From positions 3,311,852 to 3,375,851 of the forward strand of contig ML133420.1 in the NCBI GenBank assembly GCA_003864495.1: a DNA stretch of 64,000 nt. The letters run 5' to 3'. A program made the translations under genes and the position numbers. The notes under the pieces are model-generated. The model was not told the DNA's origin. It saw only the letters and a program-made list of their open reading frames with translations, and made no database searches. This document shows, in pieces, positions 22,675-35,488 of this stretch. Position 1 is the stretch's first letter, and each line of letters begins with the position of its first letter. The stretch comes from Nemopilema nomurai. Its lineage: Eukaryota > Cnidaria > Scyphozoa > Rhizostomeae > Rhizostomatidae.

Positions 22675-22856
22675 GAAAACTAGTTCCGCTTTTTCTAGCA
22701 ATTGTGAAGTTTTGTACCACAAAGCACTTGTTCAAATAGCAATGACTTCCATATCAAAGCTTGAATCTCGGTTTTGTGAATTACGAAAGAGAGACGAGCC
22801 AGTTTCCTTCCATATTTGGCTATCCATTTGTAATCTCTTTTATTGTGCTGCAGATC

Positions 22857-23055
22857 GATCAATTGTGCGGCATTGCGACCTGTCAAAGTTGTATTGTGTT
22901 GGAGCTCCAAAGAATTGTGCTGCAGCGAAATCAATTGTGCGGCACTAGAAACAATGTGCGGCATCCAAAAGTTGAAATGCCGCACAAGCCATTCTTGGAA
23001 TTTTGAGATGCCGCACAATCAGAGGGGACCGCCGCACATTGTACTAGATTGTTCG
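22857..23055. repeat. Cluster of inverted GTGCGGCA motifs, unit B copy
   Basis: Same arrangement of three forward and three inverted copies as at 2737-2935 in unit A. No counterpart was seen in unit C, where this interval is replaced by other sequence. Confidence 0.55.
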
Positions 23056-24172
23056 GCCTGAAACAGAAAACAACTTTTCGAAGCTTTGAAACCCAGTGGT
23101 CAACAAATACCTCGGAAAAGAAAATTGGAAGTTCTAAGATTGATTAGATCTCGAATTGTGGAAGGTGCCATAGATTAGATCAATAAACTTAGTTTTTGTT
23201 ATTGTGGAAAACGCAAATTTCTTTCAAAATCTTTATGCTCTACACAGTTCATCAGTAGAAATGGTGGCAACCTTGTGTAAAGGATAACTAAATCAATTTA
23301 TGTAAAATGGGCGGTTCCTATGTATTTCCTTAAAATTGCTGCTTCCGAGGATCTAGAGGGCGTGGCGAAAGAAAAATTTTAGGGGGCTCCGCCCTACTAA
23401 AAAGTGAAGGCGGTGTGGTCCCTGATTGTTTTACTGGACTTTTGACCAATCTTGACGGGGCAGTCGCAAATGTCTTCCTGGGGCCCACTCCCAAACCCTC
23501 CTTATTTATCTCAAACACTTTACAATCATGCCATCTACCCTTGCCATTGCTTCACGGCTATGTTTCTCTCTAATAGTGTCACCTGGTTCCGTACCCTCCC
23601 TAATTGGGTACCTTACTAATTGAGTACCCTCACTTGGCATTCAAGCTGAAATTAAAAAAGCATTTGTGCAATCATCTTATACTCCTCTATCTATATAACC
23701 TCTCTATCCATATCGTCTACTTGTTTGAAACCACACGTCTAAGACTTATGCTGAGATTCAATTCAACTAGGGCATGCGGACGGCAACCGCAAATGAGCAG
23801 TGCTGCAGACAAAGGTTGGTTGAACTCCGATGGGTAGATCAAGGGTGCGACAGTGAAAATTTCAATTAATCGTCGAAGCAACTGTTTAAGCAATTAGAAG
23901 TGTTTCCTTTTTCAAAAAGATACTTTTAAAAATATTTTTGGTCAGATTCTGCAGGGCATGCGGCGCATTACCAGCTTCATTTGACGTTAAACCACTGTTG
24001 GATGGTGTCCTAACTCGGTTTTTGTTCCCAGTGTTAATGTAAATTACCGCACTAATTTATTTGCTTAGTACCGAAAACAAACAATCCATATTTTTTTTAT
24101 TGCTATTCTAGGTTGCTGCAATTGCTGATTTTCGCCCGTAGCGTTTTCTGACACAGCAAAGATAGTCTGAAG

Positions 24173-27100
24173 ATGCGATCGACTCTGTTGTGGATAGTCT
24201 TGATGGTTCTTGTACCTCTTGGCTTCGCGGATTTCCCATGTCCGAAACGTTGTAGATGTTCCGCTACGGCCATTTCATGCATCAAGGCAGGCCTTAAGAC
24301 GTTACCCTCAGAAGTACCACCATCCGTTCGCTACATTGACCTTAGTAAAAATCCGCTTCTGAAACTTAAAACCAATACTTTTGCTAATTTAAGCAACTAG
24401 AAAGGTTGATTTTACGGGACTGTTCATTAAAGCAATCATTTGCTCTTCCAGAAAGTCTGCTGGCCCTTGATTTTTCAGGGAACCGACTGACAGTTCAAGA
24501 GTTAGGGGAAATGTTTAACCGGAGTATAACACCGAAAATAAGCGACATCGTTTTAGAATACAACAACATCGATTTAAATGGAAAGTTTTCGATCTTCCCC
24601 AAGATGATGAGAAGCCTGAAATTGAAGGGAAATATTCTACGGACGATATCCAAGAATGATTTTAGAATGATGGCGAATCTCCAATATATTGACTTGTCGA
24701 AAACCGGGTTACAGAGCATTGCCGAGGGGCATTTGACAACCTCAAACGACTACGCAACCTTAGAATAAGTGGAAACAAACTGTCCTTTTTACCAAACAAA
24801 CTGTTCCAGCACAGCACGTATTTGCGGGATATACAAATAAAAAGAAATAGACTTGCAACAGTACCGGATCTTACTGGCTTAAGATTTTAATAACCTTGCT
24901 TTGAAAATAACTCACTGACTAAAGCAATGGACTTAAGGGTGAGTTTTGTGACAGCACTTGACCTATCCTTTAATTTGATTGAGTCTTTCAATTTTTCAGG
25001 AATAAAGTTTTTCATACTAGATCTATCACACAATCGTATTAGAATCGTTAATGAGAGCATTTTGCCAACCAAAATGAAGATGATGGCTATCTACTTACAA
25101 GATAACAACATTTCAAGCGTGCCAGTAAATGCATTTCGAAGCTTTTCATACATCGGGGAACTGTTCCTGCATCGAAATAGAATAGAGAAAATCCCAAGAG
25201 GAGCCTTCAGTGGGACTTCTATTGGGAAGTTGTCCCTATTTGCCAACGAACTGACTACAGTCAATGGGATCTTAAACGGAATGATGTCAGGGCCAAGCCT
25301 CCTTCTACTGTTTAGCAATAGCAAGATAGTCAGTATTAGAGGCTCCGATTTCAAAAGCATGCCAAACGGCTCAGAGATTTTTATATCATGTACGAGTCTC
25401 GAGAAGATTCCCAGCCACTTGGACATAAAGCCGCAAATTTTCTGCAGCCCGTCTAGCCATTTGGCGATCGAAACAGCGACGAACACTTTGCGTTGGGATG
25501 GGTTTCAGTGCATTAAAACCAAAAAGGTAAAGTACCGCCAAAAATGCACAGCGTGTCAAGTCGGCTTCTACGGGCAGAATTATTGCAAAGCATGTCCCGC
25601 GGGAGCATTTTATCAGGACGAAATGGCAGCCATTGCCTGCAAACCTTGTCCGCTGGGCCAATTTGTACCGCTGGATAAAGCACCGGGAAAGAGTGCATTG
25701 GAGTGCCTCACTTGCCCCGCAGGGACAAACACAAATAGCTCCGCAGCTTATCGAGCGTGTCAATGTCTGGACGGGTATGCACGAACTCACCGCTTCGGAA
25801 CGTGTACCAAATGCACCCAAAACGGGTTTTCCTGCCGACAAGACTACCCGGAGCTAAGGAAAGGCTACTGGATGACGTGGCAGACAATGCGATCAGCGGC
25901 AAACGTGTCTTGCAAGAGTCTCTTTGCAAGGTTCGTTCAGAATCTCAATACATATAACGATACATATGACCGGGCAGCGATCAAGTACGATTGCCACTTG
26001 CCTACTGCACACAAATGCCGGTTGGATGGCTCTTGCCTCGGAGGCCTTGAGGCTCGCTGCGAAAGGGGCTACACTGGAACGTTGTGTGCTGTTTGTGAGG
26101 AGAGGTACATGAAGAGTTTCGGGAAGTGTGTGGATTGTCCCTCCCCAGTCGTTGCAGTGCTGCAGTGCATGGCTCTGTTTGCAGCTTTCCTCTTTATTTG
26201 CTGGTTAATGCGCAAAGTTAATGACATTAAACTAGCAGGTCAAGGTAATGGTAAGGACAAGAAGACGTTTGCAGATCTGATCCTGTCGACTATTAAAATT
26301 CTGATGGGCTTCTACCAAGTCCTCGTTGGGATCGTACACGCACTCCCGCACATTCGCTGGCCAGGGAATCTTACGAAAGCTGTCAGAATCTTCGAGTACA
26401 TTCAGTTTTCAATTTTGCACATACCAGCTTTGCATTGCATAAGGCGAGAATGGCGAATGGATGCGATCAAGGAGTTCTGGTTTGCCATAAGTGCCACCGC
26501 AGTCGTCCCACTGGCCATCTCTGTCTACGCAGGGACAAAATCTCTTTTCAATTATTGCTGTACTAGCAATTCAAGTGAATTCAGATCGAGGCTGGCTATG
26601 AACACGAAACAGTGTCTCGAGGCCATCTTTCTCTTCCTGTTCGCGACGTATCCCTTCACATCTAGCAAGATATTCCAGATCCAGCCAGCCAGTTGTCACA
26701 CTATCTGTACATCCGAACAGAGCGGGCAATGCATGCACAGACTCTCCTTTCTGCGGTCGGACTACCGTGTTTCCTGCACTTCAGAACTGGGCGGTGATCT
26801 TGCAGTTACAGTTGCTGGATATGCTGCATTGGTTTTGCCACTTGGCTTTCCTTTACTTCTGTTTATTCTTCTTTGGCGCCTATCTCCAAAAGAGAGCAAC
26901 ATTGACCGGCAAGATGTTCCCGAAAACGACTGGTCCATAAACGGTGAAACAGCGTCTAGAGGCGAGTTCTCCATTGTTCGGTCATCGATAAGGCTCTTTA
27001 ATGGCAACTACAAGCCAACACGTTGGTATTGGGAGGTGACGGAAATGATTCGCAAGCTGATCATCAGCATAGCGGGTGCATTTCTGCTTCAAAACATAAA

Positions 27101-27484
27101 AATAGGCCTCTTCGGGCTCATCATTCTGAGCGTTTTGTTCGTTGCTGCGCATGCTCATACGTGGCCGATGAAAGACGAGTTCGATAACTGGATGCAGTTA
27201 TTGGCACTCTTGATTGTGTCTGTGAACCTGTGTTTTGGTGCAACGCAAAACAGCGCAGTTGGAGATGAAGACATCCTGGAGGCGAGCAAAGACAGATGGG
27301 GTCTCGGAATCATGCTGGTGTCCTTGAACTCACTCTGTTGGTACTGTTATTGGGTCGATTGATTGGAGAGATAATAAGGAAGATTTGCCAGTCCATCGAA
27401 AACAGAACATGCTGCTGTATATTTGATAGAGGTGGGGACGGGTATAGAGCTTTTGCCCAGAGCGATGGAGACCTCAGACTCTAG
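24173..27484 (+). pseudogene. LRR / cysteine-rich / multi-pass membrane protein, copy B (frameshifted)
   Basis: Same gene as copy A and almost base-identical, but with five small deletions: one base near 24386, one near 24729, two near 24887, one near 24905 and one near 27335. The first four break the LRR domain and the last shifts the final membrane segment, leaving open pieces at 24173-24400, about 24406-24768, 24927-27362 and 27296-27484. The 24927-27362 piece (811 residues) still encodes later LRRs, the cysteine-rich part and most membrane segments. Either a recent pseudogene or long-read assembly errors: several losses are in short homopolymers or dinucleotide runs, and almost no substitutions accompany them. 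Confidence 0.8.
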
Positions 27485-28212
27485 ATATTTAACTATTTCT
27501 CCCGCTAAGTTTAAGCACGCTTTTATGTAAGGAACCTACCCCAAGGACCCCAAGGCCTAGTTCAAAAAGTTTCGTATTCGTAGACCTCGAATATTCCATA
27601 TTTTAGTGTCGAAAGTTCCTTAATAGTTTCTCAGTTGTCACTGCACATCAAGCGCCTTAAAAATGGTACATGAACAGGGAAAGCTGTAAGATTTTGAACT
27701 TTGCGTTTACTTGTGGCAAAATTCAAGGGAAAGATACAAAGAAGGTAGGAACGAAGTTTTACAAATTCATGTCTATTTCATTGTGACACACGAATAGCAA
27801 ACAATCTGTGCCAGTCTTGGAAGGGAGCTGCAAATGAAAGGAACCGGCTTTTTAGGTCTTGATACTTGCAGTTAAAAATATTTTCCAATGTTCCATAGGG
27901 ATCTCGTATTAAGTAGTATAAGGTCTTCAAATATTTCTGCCTCTTTATGTTTGAATATTTCGTTCCTTATAAAACGGGTCTTTATAAAGAAAAGTGCGTG
28001 TTTGCTTTTGCAATGTTTTTCTGCTTTGCTTGATGTTAAAGTATTCAGTAAGAGACCAGAAGAGAAAAACACCAACATCCATTGTTTATTTGCCAAATAA
28101 TTAGACGCAGGGAAAATTATTTCTAAATTATGGGTAAATTGCAGTATAGGTTTTTCGATCGTTGGAATTGATGTACGCAAGTTTCCATGGGTAGATCCTG
28201 GTCAGTCTCGCT

Positions 28213-29354
28213 TTGCGTAGATTAGCGTACGTAGTTTAGCGTACGTAGTTTAGCGTACGTAGTTTAGCGTACGTCGTTTAGCGTACGTCGTTTAGCGTAC
28301 GTCGTTTAGCGTACGTAGTTTAGCGTACGTAGTTTAGCGTACGTTAGCGTACGTAGTTTAGCGTACGTAGTTTAGCGTACGTAGTTTAGCGTACGTAGTT
28401 TAGCGTACGTAGTTTAGCGTACGTAGTTTAGCGTACGTAGTTTAGCGTACGTAGTTTAGCGTACGTAGTTTAGCGTACGTAGTTTAGCGTACGTACTTTA
28501 GCGTACGTAGTTTAGCGTACGTAGTTTAGCGTACATAGTTTAGCGTACGTACTTTAGCGTACATAGTTTAGCGTACGTAGTTTAGCGTACGTACTTTAGC
28601 GTACATAGTTTAGCGTACGTACTTTAGCGTACTAGTTTAGCGTACGTAGTTAGCGTACGTAGTTTAGCGTACGTAGTTTAGCGTACTTCGTTTAGCGTAC
28701 GTAGTTTAGCGTACGTAGTTTAGCGTACGTAGTTTAGCGTACATAGTTTAGCGTACGTAGTTTAGCGTACGTAGTTTAGCGTACGTAGTTTAGCGTACTT
28801 CGTTTAGCGTACTTCGTTTAGCGTACGTAGTTTAGCGTACGTAGTTTAGCGTACGTAGTTTAGCGTACGTAGTTTAGCGTACGTAGTTTAGCGTACGTAG
28901 TTTAGCGTACGTAGTTTAGCGTACGTAGTTTAGCGTACGTAGTTTAGCGTACGTAGTTTAGCGTACGTAGTTTAGCGTACGTAGTTTAGCGTACGTAGTT
29001 TAGCGTACTTCGTTTAGCGTACGTAGTTTAGCGTACGTAGTTTAGCGTACATAGTTTAGCGTACGTACTTTAGCGTACATAGTTTAGCGTACGTAGTTTA
29101 GCGTACGTAGTTTAGCGTACGTAGTTTAGCGTACTTCGTTTAGCGTACGTAGTTTAGCGTACGTAGTTTAGCGTACATAGTTTAGCGTACATAGTTTAGC
29201 GTACGTAGTTTAGCGTACGTAGTTTAGCGTACGTAGTTTAGCGTACTTCGTTTAGCGTACGTAGTTTAGCGTACGTAGTTTAGCGTACGTAGTTTAGCGT
29301 ACGTAGATTAGCGTACGTAGTTTAGCGTACGTAGTTTAGCGTACGTAGTTTAGC
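28213..29354. repeat. 14-bp minisatellite array B
   Basis: Same monomer and same unique flanks as array A but only about 1.14 kb (about 81 monomers). It carries the acttt, acata and acttcg variants found in array A. The length difference from A may be real or an assembly collapse. Confidence 0.97.
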
Positions 29355-31395
29355 TTGCGTGTGCACCATTTCCTTGAAACTCACATGCCGTGGCAAACTG
29401 GTTTGTAGTCTTTATAGATTTATGATTATGATTACAGAGGCAAACAAGGCCTGTTTCTTCGGAACATTTCTCTTGAATTCTCTTCTCATCGGGCAGATTT
29501 CCGATACTTAATAGTTAATGTAACAAGAAACGTATAACAGACTTGAGACAAATCTTTAAACGGCATTTCCTCTACAAGAGAATCTGGTTAATTGATTTGA
29601 TAAAAAGGTTTAGAATTTCAAATAATTGTCAACATAAAATACAAAAAAGCAATGGTAGATAGTAGAATTGGCTCTTTGAAAACCTTTGATACCTCCTGGG
29701 GCTCAGAGTGCTATTTTAGCCTGGCGGCAAAGCAGTTTCGAAATGAAAAGTCCACCGTTACACAAGACATACAATGCAAGAGGGCAGAAAATTTGCTTTT
29801 TGTTGTATTTTATTGGATATAAACCACCAATATTTGCTGAATAGTTTATTTGATAACATTAAATGCATTTAGATTACGAATAATATTAAACTTTCTTTTC
29901 CGTACATTCTTTGGTCATCACCATGGTCTACTTTTGCTTGCTGTCCGGACCGACTCCCTTAAACCTCTGTCTGGACCGACTCCCTTAAACCGCTGTCCGG
30001 GAGTACACATTTTGTAGTGAACTCTCGACAAACAGACTTACAAAACAGCAGCAGAGAATTGTTAATAATATACGCATTCATTCTTTGGACTCATTGTTTT
30101 CATCTAGCTGTTTTCTCTTCCCTTGTAGCTAATTCAATGACTCTCTCTTAAAGTGCATATGACACGAAAATTTTTATTTCACCATCTGACTAAATCGAGT
30201 ACACTGATTACGAAAATAACCTTAAAATTTTCGAAAGACAGCTGTTTCAATGTCGATTTTTGGCTACAAAATCTGTCATAAGGAATTGGGTCGAGTTTGA
30301 CAGGAAGTGACGTAAAGTAGTTGTGTTAGTGAAAAGTTTAGATTGCTTTCTAACAAGAAACTCTACGGCGGAGTTTTACTTGCGACCATGTAATCATGTC
30401 GGACAACGAATGTTAGAGCTCGATGGCTTCAGTTTTCGAAGAAAGTCAAGAAGAAGAAATTATAGGTGCTACTGGTGGGCATTTTTGCCATACCAGAACG
30501 AACAACTCGTTTCGTCTGGGGAAAATTCGAACGAAAATTCGTCAGGAGATTAGACTTGCACCATCGGCTATTTCCTTTAAAAAAAAGTTGATCTCCAAAA
30601 TCCGTCCTTCTGCTAGCTCTGTTTTTGGGATTCATGACCCAATAGGTTTATCCTATCTCACTCAAATTAGAGTGGGTCTTAGCAAATTAAGCTTTCATAA
30701 ATTCAAGCACAATTTTAGGGATTCCATAAACCCAATGTGCCCTAACAACGATGGTATCGAGACTACGGAACACTTTTTGTTGCTCTGCCCCGCCTTTGAA
30801 ATTGAACGACGAAATCTTCTCGCTAGAGTCTTTGAATTAGTACAATCATTAGGATATAACGATCTTTCAAATGTGGTTTTGATAGAACTTTTATTATATG
30901 GCGATAAAGACCTCCCAAACAACCTCAACAGAAATATTTTTTTTTTTTTTTTCTTTTTTTATATAAGGCTTGTAGGCCGAAATGGCCCATCGCCAACACA
31001 ATTACCATACATACAAGATGACATAATTACAAATTAATAATAAAACTCAGAACATAAGTACAGCTTAACAATAAATCTCAAAAAAAAGCCAACAGAATTA
31101 CTATACTTACAAGTTAACATAATTACAAATTAACAATAAATCTCAGAAAACAGCAAACAGCTAATACAAAGATAAACTGATAAAAAAAAAATGATGACGA
31201 GCTGGAAAGTTTACGTTACGAGGATATGCACGTAGAGGACTTCCCAAAAGATTCCCGTGACTCAAAAGCCAGCGATATAAAATTGGCTATCGATATCAGA
31301 CAATCCGTATCTTCTTGACTCATCAACCAAATAAACTTATCACAAAGGTCAAGGGATGATATTCTGCGAAATTTTGAATAAATCATAGATAACAT

Positions 31396-31602
31396 TGTGG
31401 TGAAACTAGCTTATTGACACCTTCCTTAGAAATATTTCCATAGATTGTGTTGACATTCAATGAAGAACAATCGCTATTATAGTTCAAACTTATTAGCGCA
31501 TTGAAGCGTACTTGTTGTTTTTTATTACTAGTGGATATGCGTTGATTAGAGCCTAGTTTAGGTTTAAACTACGTCTCTTTACTTTTTCTCTACCTCATGA
31601 CA
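31396..31602 (+). repeat. 5' LTR of gypsy element
   Basis: 207 bp, TGTGGTGAAAC...CTCATGACA. Contains tatgcgttgattaga at 31536-31550, the inverse complement of the primer site just outside the LTR, and a TATA-like tttttattac about 20 bp before it, so transcription may start near 31536. Confidence 0.95.
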
Positions 31603-31603
31603 A

Positions 31604-31618
31604 TCTAATCAACGCATA
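31604..31618 (+). promoter_or_regulatory. Self-priming primer-binding site of gypsy element
   Basis: tctaatcaacgcata begins two bases after the 5' LTR, where a PBS belongs, and is perfectly complementary over 15 nt to LTR positions 31536-31550. A transcript starting near 31536 could fold its own 5' end onto the site. This is the self-priming scheme known from Tf1/sushi-type Ty3/gypsy elements, in place of a tRNA primer. Confidence 0.75.
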
Positions 31619-31626
31619 AATTCAAT

Positions 31627-32403
31627 ATGAGCAAGGCGCTGCAGCCATCAAGACTGGATGTCGAGCCGAACGCTCCTAATGCTGCAAAACAATGGAAACA
31701 TTGGAAACGAACATTCGATAACTTTATCACTGAATGTGGAGAGACAGCTCCTGATAGATTTCGCTCTATTATCAACTTCATTTCTGCAGATGTCTTTGAT
31801 TATGTGGAGGAGTGCGCCACCTATGATGCGGTTGTAACTACTCTTGAAAGATTATATGTGAAAACTCCAAACAATATTTTTGCTCGTCACGAACTTGCTA
31901 CTCGTAAACAGAAGCCTGGTGAGTCTCTTGATGAATTTTTAGAAGAGCTAAAGAAATTGAGTAAACATTGTGATTTCACTGCAGTCTCAGCTGAAACCTA
32001 CCGATCTGAGATGATAAGGGATTCTTTCATCAATGGGCTTACATCTAACTATATTCGTCAAAGACTTCTGGAAAATTTTGAGTTATCATTAGACAGGGCT
32101 TATGAAATAGCTCGCACACTGCATACTGCCCAGAAGAACTCTGAACTATACATGCAGCAAAGCCATCAACTAATACCCTCTAATGTTGCTGCTGTTTCAT
32201 CTAATGATCATGCTGGTCTACCTATTGATCCAAATCGAGAATCGTGGCTGCAATCAAAAGGCAAACTCCTTCAAGAAAATCCTGCTACTTTTGCGGAGGT
32301 TTCCTTCATGCTAACCGAGCTTCATGTCCTGCCCGTGACGCTGTCTGTCATAACTGCTCAAAAAAAGGTCATTTTGCTAAAGTCTGTCAATCCTCAAAGA
32401 TAA
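31627..32403 (+). CDS. gag: Gypsy Gag
   Basis: 258-codon frame beginning MSKALQPSRLDVEPNAP, 24 bp after the LTR. It is the capsid-like retrotransposon Gag domain (a segment around QWKHWKRTFDNFI, later KQKPGESLDEFLEELKKL and DSFINGLTS). The zinc knuckles expected at its end are instead in the next frame (pol frame, -1 relative to gag) from about 32270. Either a programmed -1 shift precedes the knuckles or a small indel has moved them; I see no clear slippery heptamer. The ATG is the first after the primer site. Confidence 0.85.
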   Translation: MSKALQPSRLDVEPNAPNAAKQWKHWKRTFDNFITECGETAPDRFRSIINFISADVFDYVEECATYDAVVTTLERLYVKTPNNIFARHELATRKQKPGESLDEFLEELKKLSKHCDFTAVSAETYRSEMIRDSFINGLTSNYIRQRLLENFELSLDRAYEIARTLHTAQKNSELYMQQSHQLIPSNVAAVSSNDHAGLPIDPNRESWLQSKGKLLQENPATFAEVSFMLTELHVLPVTLSVITAQKKVILLKSVNPQR

Positions 32404-35257
32404 GTGCTACTGTTAATGCCATATATAAGCCTTCACTCTGCACAATTACAGCCGCCTGCCCTTCAGGTCTTAGACATGCTTCAGTTCCAGTTAAAGTCAA
32501 CGACATTTTTAACCTAACAGCTTTAATTGATTCATGCAGCTCTGAAAACTTTATCAGCGAAAAGGCATTCAAAAGGTTGCAAATACCAGCAACACCATCA
32601 GACAAGAAAGTAACGATGGCAATGACATCAATGGAGTCTTCTATAATCGGCCAATGTAATGTTAAAATAGTGCTGAATGGAAATGCATACAAAAATGTCA
32701 AGCTAGATATTCTACAGAGCCTTTGCAGTGATGTCATTCTAGGATATGATTTTCAGAAACAGCACAAGAACCTCACTTTTCAATTTGGAGGGAACAAAGA
32801 GGACCTGATTGTCTCAAGCAGCTTCCCCAAAACAGTCTCTGCCCTTGACACAAAGCAGCCTATTTCGCGACTGATTGCTAATGTAGCTGATGTTGACCCG
32901 CCTACCTTGTTTAAGACCGTAACAAATGACGTGAAACCTATTGCTACGAAGTCTAGGTTCTTTAATAAAGATGATCGCGCATTTATTCAAGATCAAATCT
33001 CATCCTTACTGGCAGCAGGCTTGATAAAGCGAAGTGATTCATCATGGCGAGCACAGGTCATGATTGCGCGTGATGAGTTACAACGTCACAAGAAAAGAAT
33101 GTGCATTGACTATTCCCAGACTGTGAATTTATTTACAGAGTTAGATGCATATCCACTCCCACGTATTGATGATCTGATCAATAAGCTTTCACAGTACAAA
33201 GTATTTTCTACCTTTGATCTCAAGAGTGCATATCACCAGATACCTTTGAAGAGTCTGAGACAAAGTTTTACCGCTTTCGAAGCACTTGGTGAACTGTACG
33301 AATTCGTTGTCTTACCGTTCGGAGTGACAAATGGAGTCCCGTCTTTTCAAAGAATCATAGACAATTTAGTTACACAAGAAGGTTTAAAGGATACATTTCC
33401 CTACTTGGATAATGTAACTGTAGCTGGAGTCGATCAAGCCGACCACGACAGAAATGTAGCTGCCTTCCTTCAAATGATCAAACGAAGGAACATTACCCTC
33501 AATGAATCGAAAACCGTTTCATCGGTTCCTGTTATTGATATACTTGGTCATCGAATTAGTCATGACAGCGTTAACCAGATCCCGAACGGTTACGACCTCT
33601 GCAGGAATACCCACCACCTTCAAATGTCTCATCTTTACGAAGAGCTCTAGGGATGTTCGCATATTACTCTAAGTGGATACCACAGTTTTCAGACAAAATT
33701 CGTCCATTAGCAGACACGGTATCTTTCCCACTTGACAAAAACGCTCTTGCATCGTTCAATGCCTTGAAGGACGAACTTTCTCATGTTGCTTTGTCTCCAA
33801 TTGATGAGGATATACCATTTGTTGTTGAATGTGATGCATCTGATGTTGCAATTTCTGCTTCTTTGAACCAGAATGGGAGACCTGTCGCATTCATGTCCAA
33901 AACATTATCCAGTGCTGAGCGTCGTTACCCTGCCGTAGAGAAGGAAGCTCTATCCATCATTGAAGCGGTTAGGAAATGGAGCCATTTCCTTTCTCGTCAG
34001 CCATTCACCTTAATAACAGACCAACGGTCTGTATCCTTCATGTTTGACAGTAGGAAACGATCAAAGATTAAGAACAGCAAAATACAATCCTGGCGCATGG
34101 AACTTGCGGAATTCAGCTATACTATTCAATACCGGGAAGGAAAGAACAATGTCGTTCCAGATTCCTTTACTCGCGCTCACTGTGCTGCTGCTTCGATAAG
34201 TCTAGATGAAATTCATTCTCGGCTATGTCATCCGGGTATCACTCGTCTTCTTCATTTTGTGAAAGCCAAGAACCTGCCATTTTCAACGCAAGATGTGCGA
34301 GATGTATGTCTCAACTGTCGGATTTGTGCTGAGCTGAAACCCAATTTCTATCAGCGTCAAAACAATAAGCTTATAAAGGCAACACGTCCCATGGAACGAT
34401 TTAGCATAGACTTTAAAGGACCTCTGCCATCTTCATCAAGGAACAAATACTTCCTCACAGTAATCGACGAATACTCTCGTTTCCCGTTCGTGATTCCTTG
34501 CTCCAATATGTCAAGTGAAACTGTGATAACATGCTTGGAAACGATATTTTCCCTATGTGGGATGCCCGAATTCATACACTCGGATCGTGGTTCTTCTTTC
34601 ATGTCTGCAGAACTCACCAACTATCTCAGAAGCAGAGGAATTGCCAGCAGCCACAGCACTCCTTATCATCCCACTGGAAATTCACAAGTAGAGCGATACA
34701 ATGGTATTGTGTGGAAAACTGTGAGGCTCGCTTTGGCCTCTGCTAAGCTACCAGATCGGCAATGGGAGAGTGTTTTGCCAGACGCACTTCACTCAATCCG
34801 ATCCCTTCTTTCAACCGCCACAAATGCCACCCCGCATGACAGATTTTTCAGCTTCCCAAGGAAATCTAGTCAAGGAGTATCTTTACCTTCATGGCTATCT
34901 CCAGGGCCAGTTTTCCTGAGAAAGTTTGTACGTTCAAACAAGAACGATGATTTGGTGGAGGAAGTTGAGCTGACTCATCTGAATCCAACGTATGCTTGTA
35001 TTCGCTTTAAAGATGGCCGTGAATCGTCAGTTTCTCTTACGGATCTTGCACCTTGCCCAAGGAGCACAGATGCAGAAGACGGAGCCGATTCAGACCAGCT
35101 TAACGGGACTACTGCCGTCGAACCTGGCCAATCAGATACCGTTGAAGTTCCAATAACAGAGAATGTTAGGTGTGAAATGGTGGAACCCGTTGAGCAACTT
35201 CGTCGGTCAACTCGTTTTAGGAAGAAACCTGAGAGATATGGATTTTCAAGTCCATAA
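32229..35257 (+). pseudogene. pol: Gypsy Pol (nucleocapsid knuckles, PR, RT, RNase H, IN), one frameshift
   Basis: Open from 32229 to 33650 and, in another frame, through 33653-35257. First part: knuckles CYFCGGFLHANRASC and CHNCSKKGHFAKVC, protease LIDSCSSENFI (DSCS where DSGA/DTGA is usual), then RT with KRMCIDYSQTVN, FSTFDLKSAYHQIPL, LPFGVTNGVPSFQR and YLDN in place of YLDD. Second part: RNase H (VECDASDVAISASL, EKEALSIIEAV), integrase zinc motif (HSRLCH...CLNCRIC), the D,D,E core (FSIDFKGPLP, IHSDRGSSF, HPTGNSQVERYN) and a GPY/F-like tail; no chromodomain. A one-base loss near 33574 separates RT from RNase H. Everything else reads open, so decay has only begun or this is a sequencing error. 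Confidence 0.85.
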
Positions 35258-35281
35258 GTAACTTTCCCTACTGGGGGAGAA

Positions 35282-35488
35282 TGTGGTGAAACTAGCTTAT
35301 TGACACCTTCCTTAGAAATATTTCCATAGATTGTGTTGACATTCAATGAAGAACAATCGCTATTATAGTTCAAACTTATTAGCGCATTGAAGCGTACTTG
35401 TTGTTTTTTATTACTAGTGGATATGCGTTGATTAGAGCCTAGTTTAGGTTTAAACTACGTCTCTTTACTTTTTCTCTACCTCATGACA
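35282..35488 (+). repeat. 3' LTR of gypsy element
   Basis: Identical in sequence and length to the 5' LTR by reading. It is preceded by a polypurine tract and followed by the AACAT duplication. Confidence 0.95.

Larger units (their letters stand above)
31396..35488 (+). mobile_element. Ty3/gypsy LTR retrotransposon, full length (innermost of nest)
   Basis: 4093 bp with 207-bp LTRs (31396-31602 and 35282-35488) that appear base-identical, TG...CA ends and an AACAT target duplication (31391-31395, 35489-35493). A polypurine tract gggggagaa precedes the 3' LTR (about 35273-35281). Gag and pol are present, with domain order protease, RT, RNase H, integrase, which is the Ty3/gypsy order. Identical LTRs mean a recent insertion. 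It sits inside the coding region of the minus-strand LINE. One frameshift in pol (near 33574) makes this copy non-autonomous as read. Confidence 0.95.

Noticed and set aside
30423..31037. 204-codon plus-strand frame as one gene
   Set aside because: It is a chance fusion of the P2X7-C-like exon, the inserted LINE 3' coding end and the poly-T of the next LINE.
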